Shown here: positions 1-6,909 of the stretch, one piece after another
How positions within the stretch are numbered: position 1 is the first letter of the stretch
Layout: each line of letters begins with the position of its first letter
Assembly (NCBI GenBank): GCA_002344965.1
Contig: DDUU01000030.1
Span: 420-12,828, forward strand
Reading direction: 5' to 3'
Source: Candidatus Tepidiaquacellales bacterium UBA2330
GTDB lineage: Bacteria > Bacteroidota > Ignavibacteria > Tepidaquicellales > Tepidaquicellaceae
DNA length: 12,409 nucleotides
Position numbers and translations under genes: made by a program
The notes under the pieces: model-generated
The model's input: only the letters and a program-made list of their open reading frames with translations
The model's database searches: none
Told to the model about the DNA's origin: nothing

Positions 1-91
1 ATATACTATTCTTAAAATCTTCTGCATCCAAATTAAAATATAGTATACAGATTTTACTGATTACTTCCTCCAGCTCCTGAACCAGTGCAGC

Positions 92-115
92 GAAAAACGG
101 TTAAAACCGTTTTTC
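92..115. terminator. Hairpin terminator of an off-window upstream gene
   Basis: A perfect inverted repeat, GAAAAACGGTT at 92-102 and its complement at 105-115, is separated by only AA, so in practice it folds as a roughly 10-bp stem with a small loop. The right arm ends in five T residues. No gene lies between it and fabD, so it probably ends transcription of something left of the window and separates it from the fabD operon. The C-rich stretch right after it (115-136) has no recognised role. Confidence 0.6.
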
Positions 116-227
116 CCCTCCCCCACACCACCTCCCGATTCTCTATCCTGTTTCATTCCTAAATTGATTTAACATATTAAAATAATTAATTTAAAAAAAT
201 AATTTATACCAACATTTATTTTTCCTG

Positions 228-1157
228 ATGAGTAAAACCGCATTTGTTTTCCCGGGACAGGGATCCCAGTCTGTCGGTATGGGTAAGGATCTTTATGATA
301 ATTTTGATATTGCAAAACAAATTTATGCCGACGCCGATGAGATTATGGAAATGCCGCTGAGCAAAATCTCTTTTGAAGGTCCGTCTGAAATTCTGACCCA
401 GACTCACATTACTCAGCCGGCTTTGTTTGTTCATTCCTACATAATCCTAAAACTTATTGGAGACAAAATTACCGCAGTCTCTACCGCCGGTCATTCTCTG
501 GGCGAATATACCGCAAACGCTTACGCAAATTCTTTTTCATTTGAAAATGGTCTGAAGCTTGTCAAAAAAAGAGGCGAGCTCATGAAAGTCTCCGGTATCA
601 AAAGACCAGGTACTATGGCTGCCATTATTGGTCTTAATGATGAACAGGTTTCGGAGATCTGCAGCAAAGCTAAAGAAAATCAAATCGTCGAACCTGCGAA
701 CTTCAATGCTCCCGGGCAGGTAGTTATCTCAGGTGATGTTGACGCTGTCAGGCGGGCCGTTGAAATCGCAAAACAGGAACCATACAAAAGCCGAATGGCG
801 AAGGAACTGCAGGTCAGCGGTGCCTTTCATTCAGATCTGATGCAGACTTCTTCGGAAGAATTAAAAGTCTCTCTCGAACAAACAGAAATGAAGGACTCTG
901 ATATTCCCGTTTATACAAATGCCGATGCTGCGCCTGTCAGAGATGTTGAACTGATCAGAAACGCATTATACAGACAGCTTATGGCTTCAGTTAAGTGGCA
1001 GGGTCTGATTGAAAATATGATAAGTGAACTTGATGTAAAAAAGTTTTATGAGATCGGTTCGGGAAAAGTTCTGACCGGTCTGATCAAAAGAATAAATCCT
1101 GACACTGAATTATTCAACATCAGCACAGCCGAAGACATAAAAAACTTAATCCAATAA
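228..1157 (+). CDS. fabD: Malonyl-CoA:ACP transacylase FabD
   Basis: This cytoplasmic enzyme moves the malonyl group from malonyl-CoA to acyl carrier protein, supplying the extender unit for type II fatty-acid synthesis. The 309-aa length is normal for the family. Seen in the sequence: the N-terminal FPGQGSQ motif (residues 8-14, with oxyanion-hole Gln11), the nucleophile elbow GHSLGE with Ser90, Arg115 that binds the malonyl carboxylate, and GAFHS with catalytic His201. The small ferredoxin-like subdomain would span about 125-200. The ATG at 228 puts the GQGSQ motif at its usual distance from the start; no clear Shine-Dalgarno sequence precedes it. The stop codon is directly followed by the ATG of the next gene, and fabG lies two genes on, so this is a fatty-acid operon. 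No acpP or fabF is visible here. Confidence 0.97.
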   Translation: MSKTAFVFPGQGSQSVGMGKDLYDNFDIAKQIYADADEIMEMPLSKISFEGPSEILTQTHITQPALFVHSYIILKLIGDKITAVSTAGHSLGEYTANAYANSFSFENGLKLVKKRGELMKVSGIKRPGTMAAIIGLNDEQVSEICSKAKENQIVEPANFNAPGQVVISGDVDAVRRAVEIAKQEPYKSRMAKELQVSGAFHSDLMQTSSEELKVSLEQTEMKDSDIPVYTNADAAPVRDVELIRNALYRQLMASVKWQGLIENMISELDVKKFYEIGSGKVLTGLIKRINPDTELFNISTAEDIKNLIQ

Positions 1158-1790
1158 ATGGAAGAAAACACTAATTATCTCGAATACAAGGATTTAAAGA
1201 TTGATCCCGTTATCTTCACACAGGGATTCGTTCCCGGATGTGATATGAGAATCTGCGGCGGACAGTGCTGCAACTGGGGCGTGTACATGGACAGGGATTT
1301 TGAAAAAGTTGTAATGAATTATGAAACGCAGATTAAGGAAGAGATGGATGAATTTCAGCCTAAAGATTCTTCACGTTGGTTTGAAAAAGAACTCGAACCT
1401 GATGAAGACTTTCCTTCCGGATATGCCATTGGCACAGAATTATACATAAGCAGTCTTGGTGTTACGCAGTGCGTCTTTAAAGATAAGCGCGGATACTGCT
1501 CACTTCAGGTAACTGCAGTAAACAACGGCATGCATAAGTGGGAGATTAAACCAAAGTACTGCATTATGTATCCTCTGACAATTGTAGATAATGTGCTGAC
1601 ATATGATTCCGATCATTCGGACCGGCTTGATTACTGCGGCAGAAGTCATACTGAAAATTTTACTCAGACTGTGTTTGAAGCAATGACGGAAGAAATTAAA
1701 TTCATATTGGGTGAAGACGGATATAAATTTCTGCTGGAGCATTTCAATAATAATTACAAAAAGAAAGTACAGATCGAAATTCTTAAATAA
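1158..1790 (+). CDS. DUF3109-like cysteine-rich putative metal-binding protein
   Basis: A 210-aa soluble protein of unknown function. It has eight notable cysteines: Cys28, Cys33 and the pair Cys37-Cys38 in an N-terminal C-x4-C-x3-CC cluster, then Cys105, Cys114, Cys135 and Cys160. The layout (N-terminal GxCC cluster, a CVF...G-x-C segment, then KP-x-x-C-x-x-YP) resembles DUF3109/YkgJ-type proteins, which are thought to bind Zn or an Fe-S cluster. The family call comes from this motif layout. Its ATG follows the fabD stop codon with no gap, so the two are very likely co-transcribed and possibly translationally coupled. FabG starts 19 bases after its end. Lying between two fatty-acid genes hints at a lipid-related or redox role, but the sequence does not prove this. 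No signal peptide or membrane segment is seen. Confidence 0.75.
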   Translation: MEENTNYLEYKDLKIDPVIFTQGFVPGCDMRICGGQCCNWGVYMDRDFEKVVMNYETQIKEEMDEFQPKDSSRWFEKELEPDEDFPSGYAIGTELYISSLGVTQCVFKDKRGYCSLQVTAVNNGMHKWEIKPKYCIMYPLTIVDNVLTYDSDHSDRLDYCGRSHTENFTQTVFEAMTEEIKFILGEDGYKFLLEHFNNNYKKKVQIEILK

Positions 1791-1809
1791 ATTTATAAAA
1801 AAAATATTA

Positions 1810-2535
1810 ATGTCGGAATTTAAAGATAAAACAGTTCTTATTACAGGCGGTTCAAGAGGTATCGGGAAATATATTGCGGAATCTTTTGCGGATGAAGGCG
1901 CAAAAGTAATTGTAACTTACAGAAATGCTATCGATGAGGAATATTTTAATTCAAAAGGAATTAAGCATTTCAAATGTGATGTGTCTGATATGAAAGCAGT
2001 TCAGGAAATGACGGATAATATAATTAAGGAGTTTGAAAAGATAGATGTTCTTATAAACAACGCCGGCATTACAAAAGACGGTCTGCTAATGCGGATGAGC
2101 GAAGAGGACTGGGAAGCTGTGATAGATACAAATCTTAAAGGTGTTTTTAATATGACAAAAGCAGTTACAAGAAACATGATGAGCAAGCGTTACGGTAAAA
2201 TCATTAATATTACTTCTATTGTCGGAATAACAGGCAATGCAGGACAGGCGAATTACGCTGCGTCTAAAGCGGGCGTAATTGGTTTCACCAAATCCGTCGC
2301 AAAAGAACTGGCTTCCAGAAACATCAATGTAAACGCTGTCGCTCCCGGATTTATTGAAACTGAAATGACAGGTAAACTCTCTGACGAAGTGAAACAAAGC
2401 TATATGAATATGATACCGCTGAAAAAATTCGGAAGCGGAAACGATATTGCAAAAGCAGTTAAATTCCTTGCCGGCAGCGGCTCTGATTACATTACAGGTC
2501 AGACTCTTTGTGTCGACGGCGGAATCGTTATGTAA
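1810..2535 (+). CDS. fabG: 3-oxoacyl-ACP reductase FabG
   Basis: A classical short-chain dehydrogenase that reduces 3-oxoacyl-ACP to 3-hydroxyacyl-ACP with NADPH in fatty-acid elongation. The protein is 241 aa, typical for FabG. Seen: the Rossmann motif TGGSRGIG (residues 12-19), NNAG (83-86), and the catalytic tetrad Asn108, Ser136, Tyr149, Lys153. The C-terminal PGFIETEMT and YITGQTL-VDGG segments are FabG hallmarks and favour it over a generic SDR. The reading frame stays open upstream to an ATG at 1711 inside the preceding gene, but the ATG at 1810 fits the family N-terminus (MSEFKDKTVLITGG) and avoids a 33-residue unrelated extension. It sits 19 AT-rich bases after the DUF3109-like gene, in the fabD operon. 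An acpP gene often follows fabG but does not here. Confidence 0.95.
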   Translation: MSEFKDKTVLITGGSRGIGKYIAESFADEGAKVIVTYRNAIDEEYFNSKGIKHFKCDVSDMKAVQEMTDNIIKEFEKIDVLINNAGITKDGLLMRMSEEDWEAVIDTNLKGVFNMTKAVTRNMMSKRYGKIINITSIVGITGNAGQANYAASKAGVIGFTKSVAKELASRNINVNAVAPGFIETEMTGKLSDEVKQSYMNMIPLKKFGSGNDIAKAVKFLAGSGSDYITGQTLCVDGGIVM

Positions 2536-2682
2536 ATGTAAATTATAAATTTCTTATTACAAATTTTTATTGTCCTGATTTAAGTACAGTTTTATGTGTA
2601 TTTAAAAAACAGTCATTCCTTCATATTCTTTGAAGGCATTCAAATCGCAGCGAAACAAGTTTTTAAAAATTATAAAATCATT

Positions 2683-3096
2683 ATGAATAAAAAATTAACT
2701 GCCGTACCTTCATTCTCAAAATTTCTGCCAATACTTATCGTTATATTTGTCATCGCTTCCGGATGCAAAAACAACTTTGACAACCTGAACGGTAAAGTAT
2801 TTTTATATAAGGATAGTGTCTATGAATTCACAGCCGGTTTTGACAAAGACACTCTCTTTTACATAATGAAAGACGAGAGAATGCCGCGTTTTCATAAAAC
2901 AACTTTCACTAAAAAGAAAGTTGACGATTCGACATTTCTTCTGACTGTCAAAGACCAGCCGAAATTCTGGGAAAAAAATACATGGGAAATTGTTGTTACA
3001 GATGAAAAGGGTTTCAGATCAAAGGAGTCCGGCAATTATTATTATTTATATTCCGACAGTCTGATCGTAAAAAAAGCTCCTGAATTTCAAAAGTAA
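2683..3096 (+). CDS. Small putative lipoprotein, function unknown
   Basis: A 137-aa protein I do not recognise. It begins with a lipoprotein-type signal: Lys3-Lys4, a hydrophobic stretch (about residues 14-25), then a lipobox-like ASGC ending at Cys28. It is therefore probably lipid-anchored on the periplasmic face of the inner membrane or moved to the outer membrane. The mature part is short and rich in Lys, Asp, Phe and Tyr, and looks like a small beta-rich domain. The frame is open back to an ATG at 2596, but the ATG at 2683 is preferred because it puts the positively charged signal-peptide start at the N-terminus. It lies between fabG (147 bases upstream) and the mutase gene (33 bases downstream), on the same strand. 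A shared transcript with the mutase is possible, but no functional link is evident. Confidence 0.75.
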   Translation: MNKKLTAVPSFSKFLPILIVIFVIASGCKNNFDNLNGKVFLYKDSVYEFTAGFDKDTLFYIMKDERMPRFHKTTFTKKKVDDSTFLLTVKDQPKFWEKNTWEIVVTDEKGFRSKESGNYYYLYSDSLIVKKAPEFQK

Positions 3097-3129
3097 TTTT
3101 TTAATAATACTTTTTATAGCTGAGTGTAG

Positions 3130-4704
3130 TTGGAAAAGAAATTTAAATCAAGAAAAGAAGAATTTAAAACAGACTCCGGTATTGAGATACCGGCTTATCT
3201 TAATGAACCGGTAAAAATTGAAGACCCGGGCGAATATCCTTTTTTAAGAGGAGTTCATAAGTCAATGTACAGATCCAGATTCTGGACGATGCGTCAGTAT
3301 GCCGGATTTGCAACAGCAGAAGAGTCAAACGAAAGATATAAATTTCTTATACAGTCGGGAACTACAGGACTATCAGTTGCATTCGATCTTCCGACTCAGA
3401 TAGGATATGACAGCGATGATCCGATGAGCGAAGGAGAAGTCGGAAAAGCAGGAGTTGCAATTGATTCTCTTGAAGATATGGAAACTCTATTCAGCGGAAT
3501 CAATCTAACCGACATAACTACTTCAATGACCATTAACTCCACTGCAGCAATCCTTCTTATGATGTATGTGGCAATCGCAAAAAAGCAGAATGCGGATCTT
3601 ACAAAACTATCCGGCACTATACAGAATGATCTTTTAAAAGAGTATATCGCCCGCGGCACTTATATTTTTCCGCCTTCGCAATCCATGAGACTCATCACTG
3701 ATATTTTTAAATGGTGCAGCTCAAATCTTCCCTCATGGAATACTATTTCCATCAGCGGGTATCATATACGTGAAGCCGGATCCAGCGCTGTGCAGGAAGT
3801 CGCCTTTACTCTTTCTGACGGAATTGAATACGTGAAGTCAGCCATCGAATCAGGTCTCGACGTTGATGAATTTGCAAAGCGCCTTTCATTCTTTTTTAAT
3901 TCTCATAATAATTTTATCGAGGAAGTTGCAAAGTTCAGAGCGGCTCGCAGGATCTGGGCGAAGATCATGAAGGAACGCTTTAATGCAAAAGATGAAGCAA
4001 GCATGAAACTGAGATTTCACGCGCAGACAGGCGGCTCCACTCTTTCCGATAAGCAGATCGATAATAATATTGTAAGAGTTACAATTCAGGCGCTTGCCGC
4101 TGTAATGGGCGGATGCCAGTCTCTGCATACAAACGGTAAAGATGAAGCGATCGCTCTGCCGACTGAACAGTCAGTGCAGACTGCTCTCAGGACTCAGCAG
4201 ATCATAGCTTATGAAAGCGGAGTTGCCGATTCAGTGGATCCGCTCGGTGGTTCATATATGATAGAGTATTTTACTGATCAGATAGAAGCGAAGGCATGGG
4301 AATATATTAATAAGATTGATGAAATGGGCGGAGCATCAAAAGCCATAGAATTTAATTTTCAAAAAAGCGAAATAGAGAATAACTCTTATAATCTGCAGAA
4401 AGATCTCGAAAGCAAAAAACTTATTGAAGTAGGCGTAAACGAATTTATGACAGATCTGAATGAAGAACATATTATTTTTAAGGTGGATGACAGCGTCAGA
4501 ACACGTCAGATATTAAAGCTTAAAAGACTTAAAGAAAAAAGAGATAATAAAAAAGTAAATGAGTTATTATCTGTAATTAAGGAAAAATCTTCTTCAGATG
4601 AAAATCTTCTGCCCTTCATACTCGCAGCAGTAGAAAGTTATGCAACTGTCGGAGAGATCTCAAACGCTTTGCGTGAAGTGTGGGGTGAGTATAAAGCTGT
4701 GTAA
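3130..4704 (+). CDS. mcmA1: Methylmalonyl-CoA mutase large (catalytic) subunit
   Basis: A 524-aa catalytic alpha chain of the B12-dependent acyl-CoA mutase family, which interconverts (R)-methylmalonyl-CoA and succinyl-CoA. Seen: the RQYAGF-TAEESN segment with Tyr57, the GLSVAFDLPTQ-GYDSD block (80-95), GTIQND-LKEYIARGTYIFPP with Arg175, SGYHIREAG with His212, and QSLHTN. Tyr57 and Arg175 sit where methylmalonyl-CoA mutases have Tyr and Arg and isobutyryl-CoA mutases have Phe and Gln, so methylmalonyl-CoA is the likely substrate. The protein ends without a C-terminal B12-binding domain (no DxHxxG), so it belongs to the split type and needs a separate small subunit not encoded here. The start is TTG: an in-frame TAG lies directly before it and the next ATG is 45 codons in, at residue 46. 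The symbol follows the naming used for split mutases. Confidence 0.93.
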   Translation: MEKKFKSRKEEFKTDSGIEIPAYLNEPVKIEDPGEYPFLRGVHKSMYRSRFWTMRQYAGFATAEESNERYKFLIQSGTTGLSVAFDLPTQIGYDSDDPMSEGEVGKAGVAIDSLEDMETLFSGINLTDITTSMTINSTAAILLMMYVAIAKKQNADLTKLSGTIQNDLLKEYIARGTYIFPPSQSMRLITDIFKWCSSNLPSWNTISISGYHIREAGSSAVQEVAFTLSDGIEYVKSAIESGLDVDEFAKRLSFFFNSHNNFIEEVAKFRAARRIWAKIMKERFNAKDEASMKLRFHAQTGGSTLSDKQIDNNIVRVTIQALAAVMGGCQSLHTNGKDEAIALPTEQSVQTALRTQQIIAYESGVADSVDPLGGSYMIEYFTDQIEAKAWEYINKIDEMGGASKAIEFNFQKSEIENNSYNLQKDLESKKLIEVGVNEFMTDLNEEHIIFKVDDSVRTRQILKLKRLKEKRDNKKVNELLSVIKEKSSSDENLLPFILAAVESYATVGEISNALREVWGEYKAV

Positions 4705-4869
4705 ATTTTGCTGGTAATTTGTTAAGGTTATTTGTTTTCATTATTAAATGATTTGAAAATATTTATTGTAAAATAATTATATTTGTAAAATTTAATCTTT
4801 AATAAATCCAAACTGATTGTAGCCGGAGCAGAGATTAAATTTTATTAATACAAATTCGGCAATTTAATA

Positions 4870-5580
4870 ATGGAACAAAAAGTCATCTGGATCACCGGAG
4901 CATCGACAGGCATTGGCAAGGAAACCGCTATGGCATTTTCCAAAGCAGGAAACATCGTAGTCGTTACAGCCCGCAGAAAATCAAGATTAGTCAGAATTGT
5001 AAGCGAGATCAATTTTGCGGAAAGAGAAGCCTCGGCATTCGTATGCAATGTCATGTCCGAGCGCAGCGTAATGTCCACAGCAAAAAGGATAAAGGAAAAA
5101 TACGGACGAATTGACTGCTTGGTCAATAATGCAGGCGCTACAGTTTTCAAATCATTCACAGATACAAAAAGTTTTGATTATGACAATGTTATAGATACAA
5201 ATCTCCGTGGATCATTTCTTTGTATAAAATCAGTTCTGCCGATGATGATCAAAAACAAGCGCGGACACATAATAAATATATTATCAGTCGCTGCGAACAC
5301 AGCTTTCGAAAACAGCGCTGTTTACGCAGCTTCAAAAGCCGGTCTGCTTGCAATGTCAAATTCACTCCGCGAGGAAGTCCGCAGATTCAACATAAAGATC
5401 AGCAACATACTTCCCGGCGCAGTCGAAACTGCAATGTGGGAAAACAAAGCCCGTCAGCGTTATAAACACCGTATGATGCAACCCGAAGATATTGGTAAAA
5501 TTGTTGTGAATGTTTTCTCCCAGCCGAAGAAAGTTTTAATTGAAGATGTTATTGTGAGACCTGTGAAGGGAGATATATGA
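4870..5580 (+). CDS. Short-chain dehydrogenase/reductase, substrate unknown
   Basis: A 236-aa classical SDR oxidoreductase. Seen: the TGASTGIG dinucleotide-binding motif (residues 9-16), Arg35-Arg36 at the end of the second strand (suggests a preference for NADP(H)), NNAG (86-89), Asn111, and the catalytic Ser139, Tyr152 and Lys156. LPGAVETAMW (181-190) is the usual segment after the active site. The C-terminus (IEDVIVRPVKGDI) differs from FabG and resembles the YdfG/serine-3-dehydrogenase-like group of SDRs, but the substrate cannot be read from sequence. The ATG at 4870 puts the glycine motif at the usual place, with no Shine-Dalgarno sequence. A 165-base AT-rich gap separates it from the mutase gene, so it may have its own promoter. 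It is the last complete chromosomal gene before the interrupted tRNA. Confidence 0.9.
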   Translation: MEQKVIWITGASTGIGKETAMAFSKAGNIVVVTARRKSRLVRIVSEINFAEREASAFVCNVMSERSVMSTAKRIKEKYGRIDCLVNNAGATVFKSFTDTKSFDYDNVIDTNLRGSFLCIKSVLPMMIKNKRGHIINILSVAANTAFENSAVYAASKAGLLAMSNSLREEVRRFNIKISNILPGAVETAMWENKARQRYKHRMMQPEDIGKIVVNVFSQPKKVLIEDVIVRPVKGDI

Positions 5581-5889
5581 CTGTGCATTTTTTATCTGAT
5601 TTTTTATATGTGTCATTATTTAAATCTTAGGAACTCTTCCGTATATCAGTCAAAAACAGGACTTCTCATATTTATATAAATCCTCTTTTTTAAACATCAC
5701 CAGACTTTTCGCGCAATTGATGCTTCATCATTCTAACTAACTCACACTATATATAATATTATTCATTTACATCAGGAAATAAAATTTGCACCTGATAACT
5801 TCTAATTGAATTATTGTGCTTATTAAAAAAGGAAGTAAGACTTTTTAAAATAGAATTGAAAAGCAAAATTCAAAAAGTTAATTTGCTCT
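5581..5889. other. AT-rich intergenic region upstream of the tRNA
   Basis: About 310 bases without a convincing gene, hairpin terminator or repeat. It presumably contains the end of the SDR transcript and the promoter of the tRNA, but I cannot place either with confidence. Confidence 0.5.
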
Positions 5890-5930
5890 GCGTCCTTAGC
5901 TCAGCTGGTAGAGCAAATGACTCTTAATCA
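5890..5930 (+). tRNA. tRNA-Lys(CUU), 5' half only (disrupted)
   Basis: The 41 bases match the 5' half of a tRNA: acceptor strand GCGTCCT (5890-5896), TA at positions 8-9, D-arm GCTC-AGCTGGTA-GAGC (5899-5914), A26, anticodon stem AATGA (5916-5920), anticodon loop CTCTTAA (5921-5927) with anticodon CTT at 5923-5925, and the first three bases TCA of the 3' anticodon strand. From 5931 the sequence (CAAGTTGTGCC) neither completes the AATGA pairing, which needs TCATT, nor gives a T-arm GTTCRA or an AGGACGC acceptor strand. The gene is therefore cut within the anticodon stem and is presumably non-functional here. The breakpoint is the probable left end of the integrase-bearing element. Losing tRNA-Lys(CUU) may be tolerable because tRNA-Lys(UUU) can read AAG by wobble. 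Confidence 0.88.
5918..5927 (+). repeat. tRNA anticodon-loop core, possible attachment-site core
   Basis: TGACTCTTAA spans the end of the anticodon stem and the anticodon loop, a common crossover site for tyrosine integrases. The same 10 bases occur inverted at 8883-8892, overlapping the alpA stop codon. No direct second copy, which a normal attL/attR pair would need, was found in the window. Confidence 0.35.
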
Positions 5931-5981
5931 CAAGTTGTGCCCCAAGAAATTCTTAGATTGTAAAATTTATATGTGTTAATT

Positions 5982-6017
5982 AAAAAAGGCAGATAGATAT
6001 CTGAATCTATCTGCTTT
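5982..6017. terminator. Strong bidirectional hairpin terminator at the left end of the element
   Basis: GCAGATAGAT at 5989-5998 pairs perfectly with 6005-6014 around the 6-base loop ATCTGA. Six A residues precede it and TTT follows, so it can work in both directions, more strongly for transcripts coming from the right. It lies between the broken tRNA and the first cargo gene and would insulate the cargo from tRNA transcription. Confidence 0.7.
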
Positions 6018-6032
6018 AAAAGTTACTAATCG

Positions 6033-6057
6033 GATTTGGCTACGATTTGGCTACGAT
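6033..6057 (+). repeat. 11-bp tandem repeat GATTTGGCTAC
   Basis: Two exact head-to-tail copies (6033-6043 and 6044-6054) plus GAT of a third. It sits about 100 bp inside the presumed left end and 40 bp before the first cargo gene. Direct repeats in this position resemble integrase arm-binding sites, or could be an operator for the cargo genes; neither is shown. Confidence 0.65.
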
Positions 6058-6096
6058 TAAATTCCAATAACAAATTAATTACAAAATTATTAAAAA

Positions 6097-6855
6097 ATGG
6101 CCAATCATAATATAAGAGAGTTAATGGAAAAATATCAAAACAGTGATGGTTATAAAATAATATCCAAACTGAATCACATAGGTTATTCACATAATATTTT
6201 TATTCAAAATTCAAATGAATTAGTAGCTACACTACAAAAATATGAAGATCCCGATTTTTCAATACCGTTACAAAAAGAAAATTATAGTGAATACTTTAAA
6301 GTAGTTAATAAAGATTTGCATAACTTTTTAGCATCCGTAAAAACGCTAGTTGATCATTCACGGGCTGTTGTTGAGGACTTATACCCCAAAGATTCTGAAA
6401 TACGAGGCAAGTATGATACAGAAGTAAAAAATAAATTTGAAAACAATCCCTTAGTGGCTTTTGTCCAAAATTTGAGAAATTATACATTACATAGAAAAAT
6501 TCCCTATGTTAATGCAGAAATGAGTTTTAATGTTAATGAAGGCTTTGAAAGTAGCATTAAATTAGAAAAAAGTGAATTATTAGAGTGGGATGGGTGGAAG
6601 AAAATTGCTAAAGAATACTTGAAAGAATTACCGGAAAAGTTTTCATTATTAATACTTATGACTGATTATAAAACAACTGTAATAAATTTTTACAATTGGT
6701 TTTATCAAGAACAGCAAGAATATCATAAAGCTGAATTTGAAGAGTTCAATATCTTAGGGAAACAAATCGAATCCTTCAATAAACAAATAAATGATTTAGG
6801 GACCGAATTGTTAAGCAAAGTGAGAGAAGATATCAACAATAAAGGACTTTATTGA
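6097..6855 (+). CDS. Cargo protein A, helical with HEPN-like motif
   Basis: I cannot assign a named family to this 252-aa protein. It appears almost wholly alpha-helical, soluble and charged, with no signal peptide and a Gln/Glu-rich, probably coiled-coil C-terminus (about 203-245). The key feature is LRNYTLH (126-132): Arg127, then Asn128, then His132. This fits the R-(polar)-x3-5-H signature of HEPN-type RNases, and a helix with DHSR (87-90) lies before it, as expected for a four-helix HEPN bundle. If so, it could be an RNA-cleaving toxin or defence effector; this is inference from one motif. The ATG at 6097 has no Shine-Dalgarno sequence but is preceded by A-rich DNA. Protein B starts 54 bases downstream. 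Codon use is much more AT-rich than in the fab genes, in line with acquired DNA. Confidence 0.8.
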   Translation: MANHNIRELMEKYQNSDGYKIISKLNHIGYSHNIFIQNSNELVATLQKYEDPDFSIPLQKENYSEYFKVVNKDLHNFLASVKTLVDHSRAVVEDLYPKDSEIRGKYDTEVKNKFENNPLVAFVQNLRNYTLHRKIPYVNAEMSFNVNEGFESSIKLEKSELLEWDGWKKIAKEYLKELPEKFSLLILMTDYKTTVINFYNWFYQEQQEYHKAEFEEFNILGKQIESFNKQINDLGTELLSKVREDINNKGLY

Positions 6856-6900
6856 CTTAAATTGTTTTCGCAAATAAATGTTGCACTCATAAGCGGAACT

Positions 6901-6906
6901 GGAGGT
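6901..6906 (+). promoter_or_regulatory. Shine-Dalgarno sequence of cargo protein B
   Basis: GGAGGT ends three bases before the ATG at 6910. It is one of few strong ribosome binding sites in the window and decides the start. Protein A has none, so B may be translated more efficiently than A, as is often seen for an antidote gene. Confidence 0.6.
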
Positions 6907-6909
6907 AAA

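Noticed and set aside
1711..1809. 33-residue N-terminal extension of FabG from an upstream ATG
   Set aside because: It overlaps the end of the DUF3109-like gene and is unlike any FabG N-terminus; the ATG at 1810 fits the family.
5581..5889. Short protein genes in the gap before the tRNA
   Set aside because: Only short AT-rich frames without ribosome sites or protein-like composition are present.
5890..5960. Group I intron in the anticodon loop of the tRNA
   Set aside because: Such introns interrupt the loop and a 3' exon must follow; no 3' exon is found in the window and the break is in the stem, not the loop.
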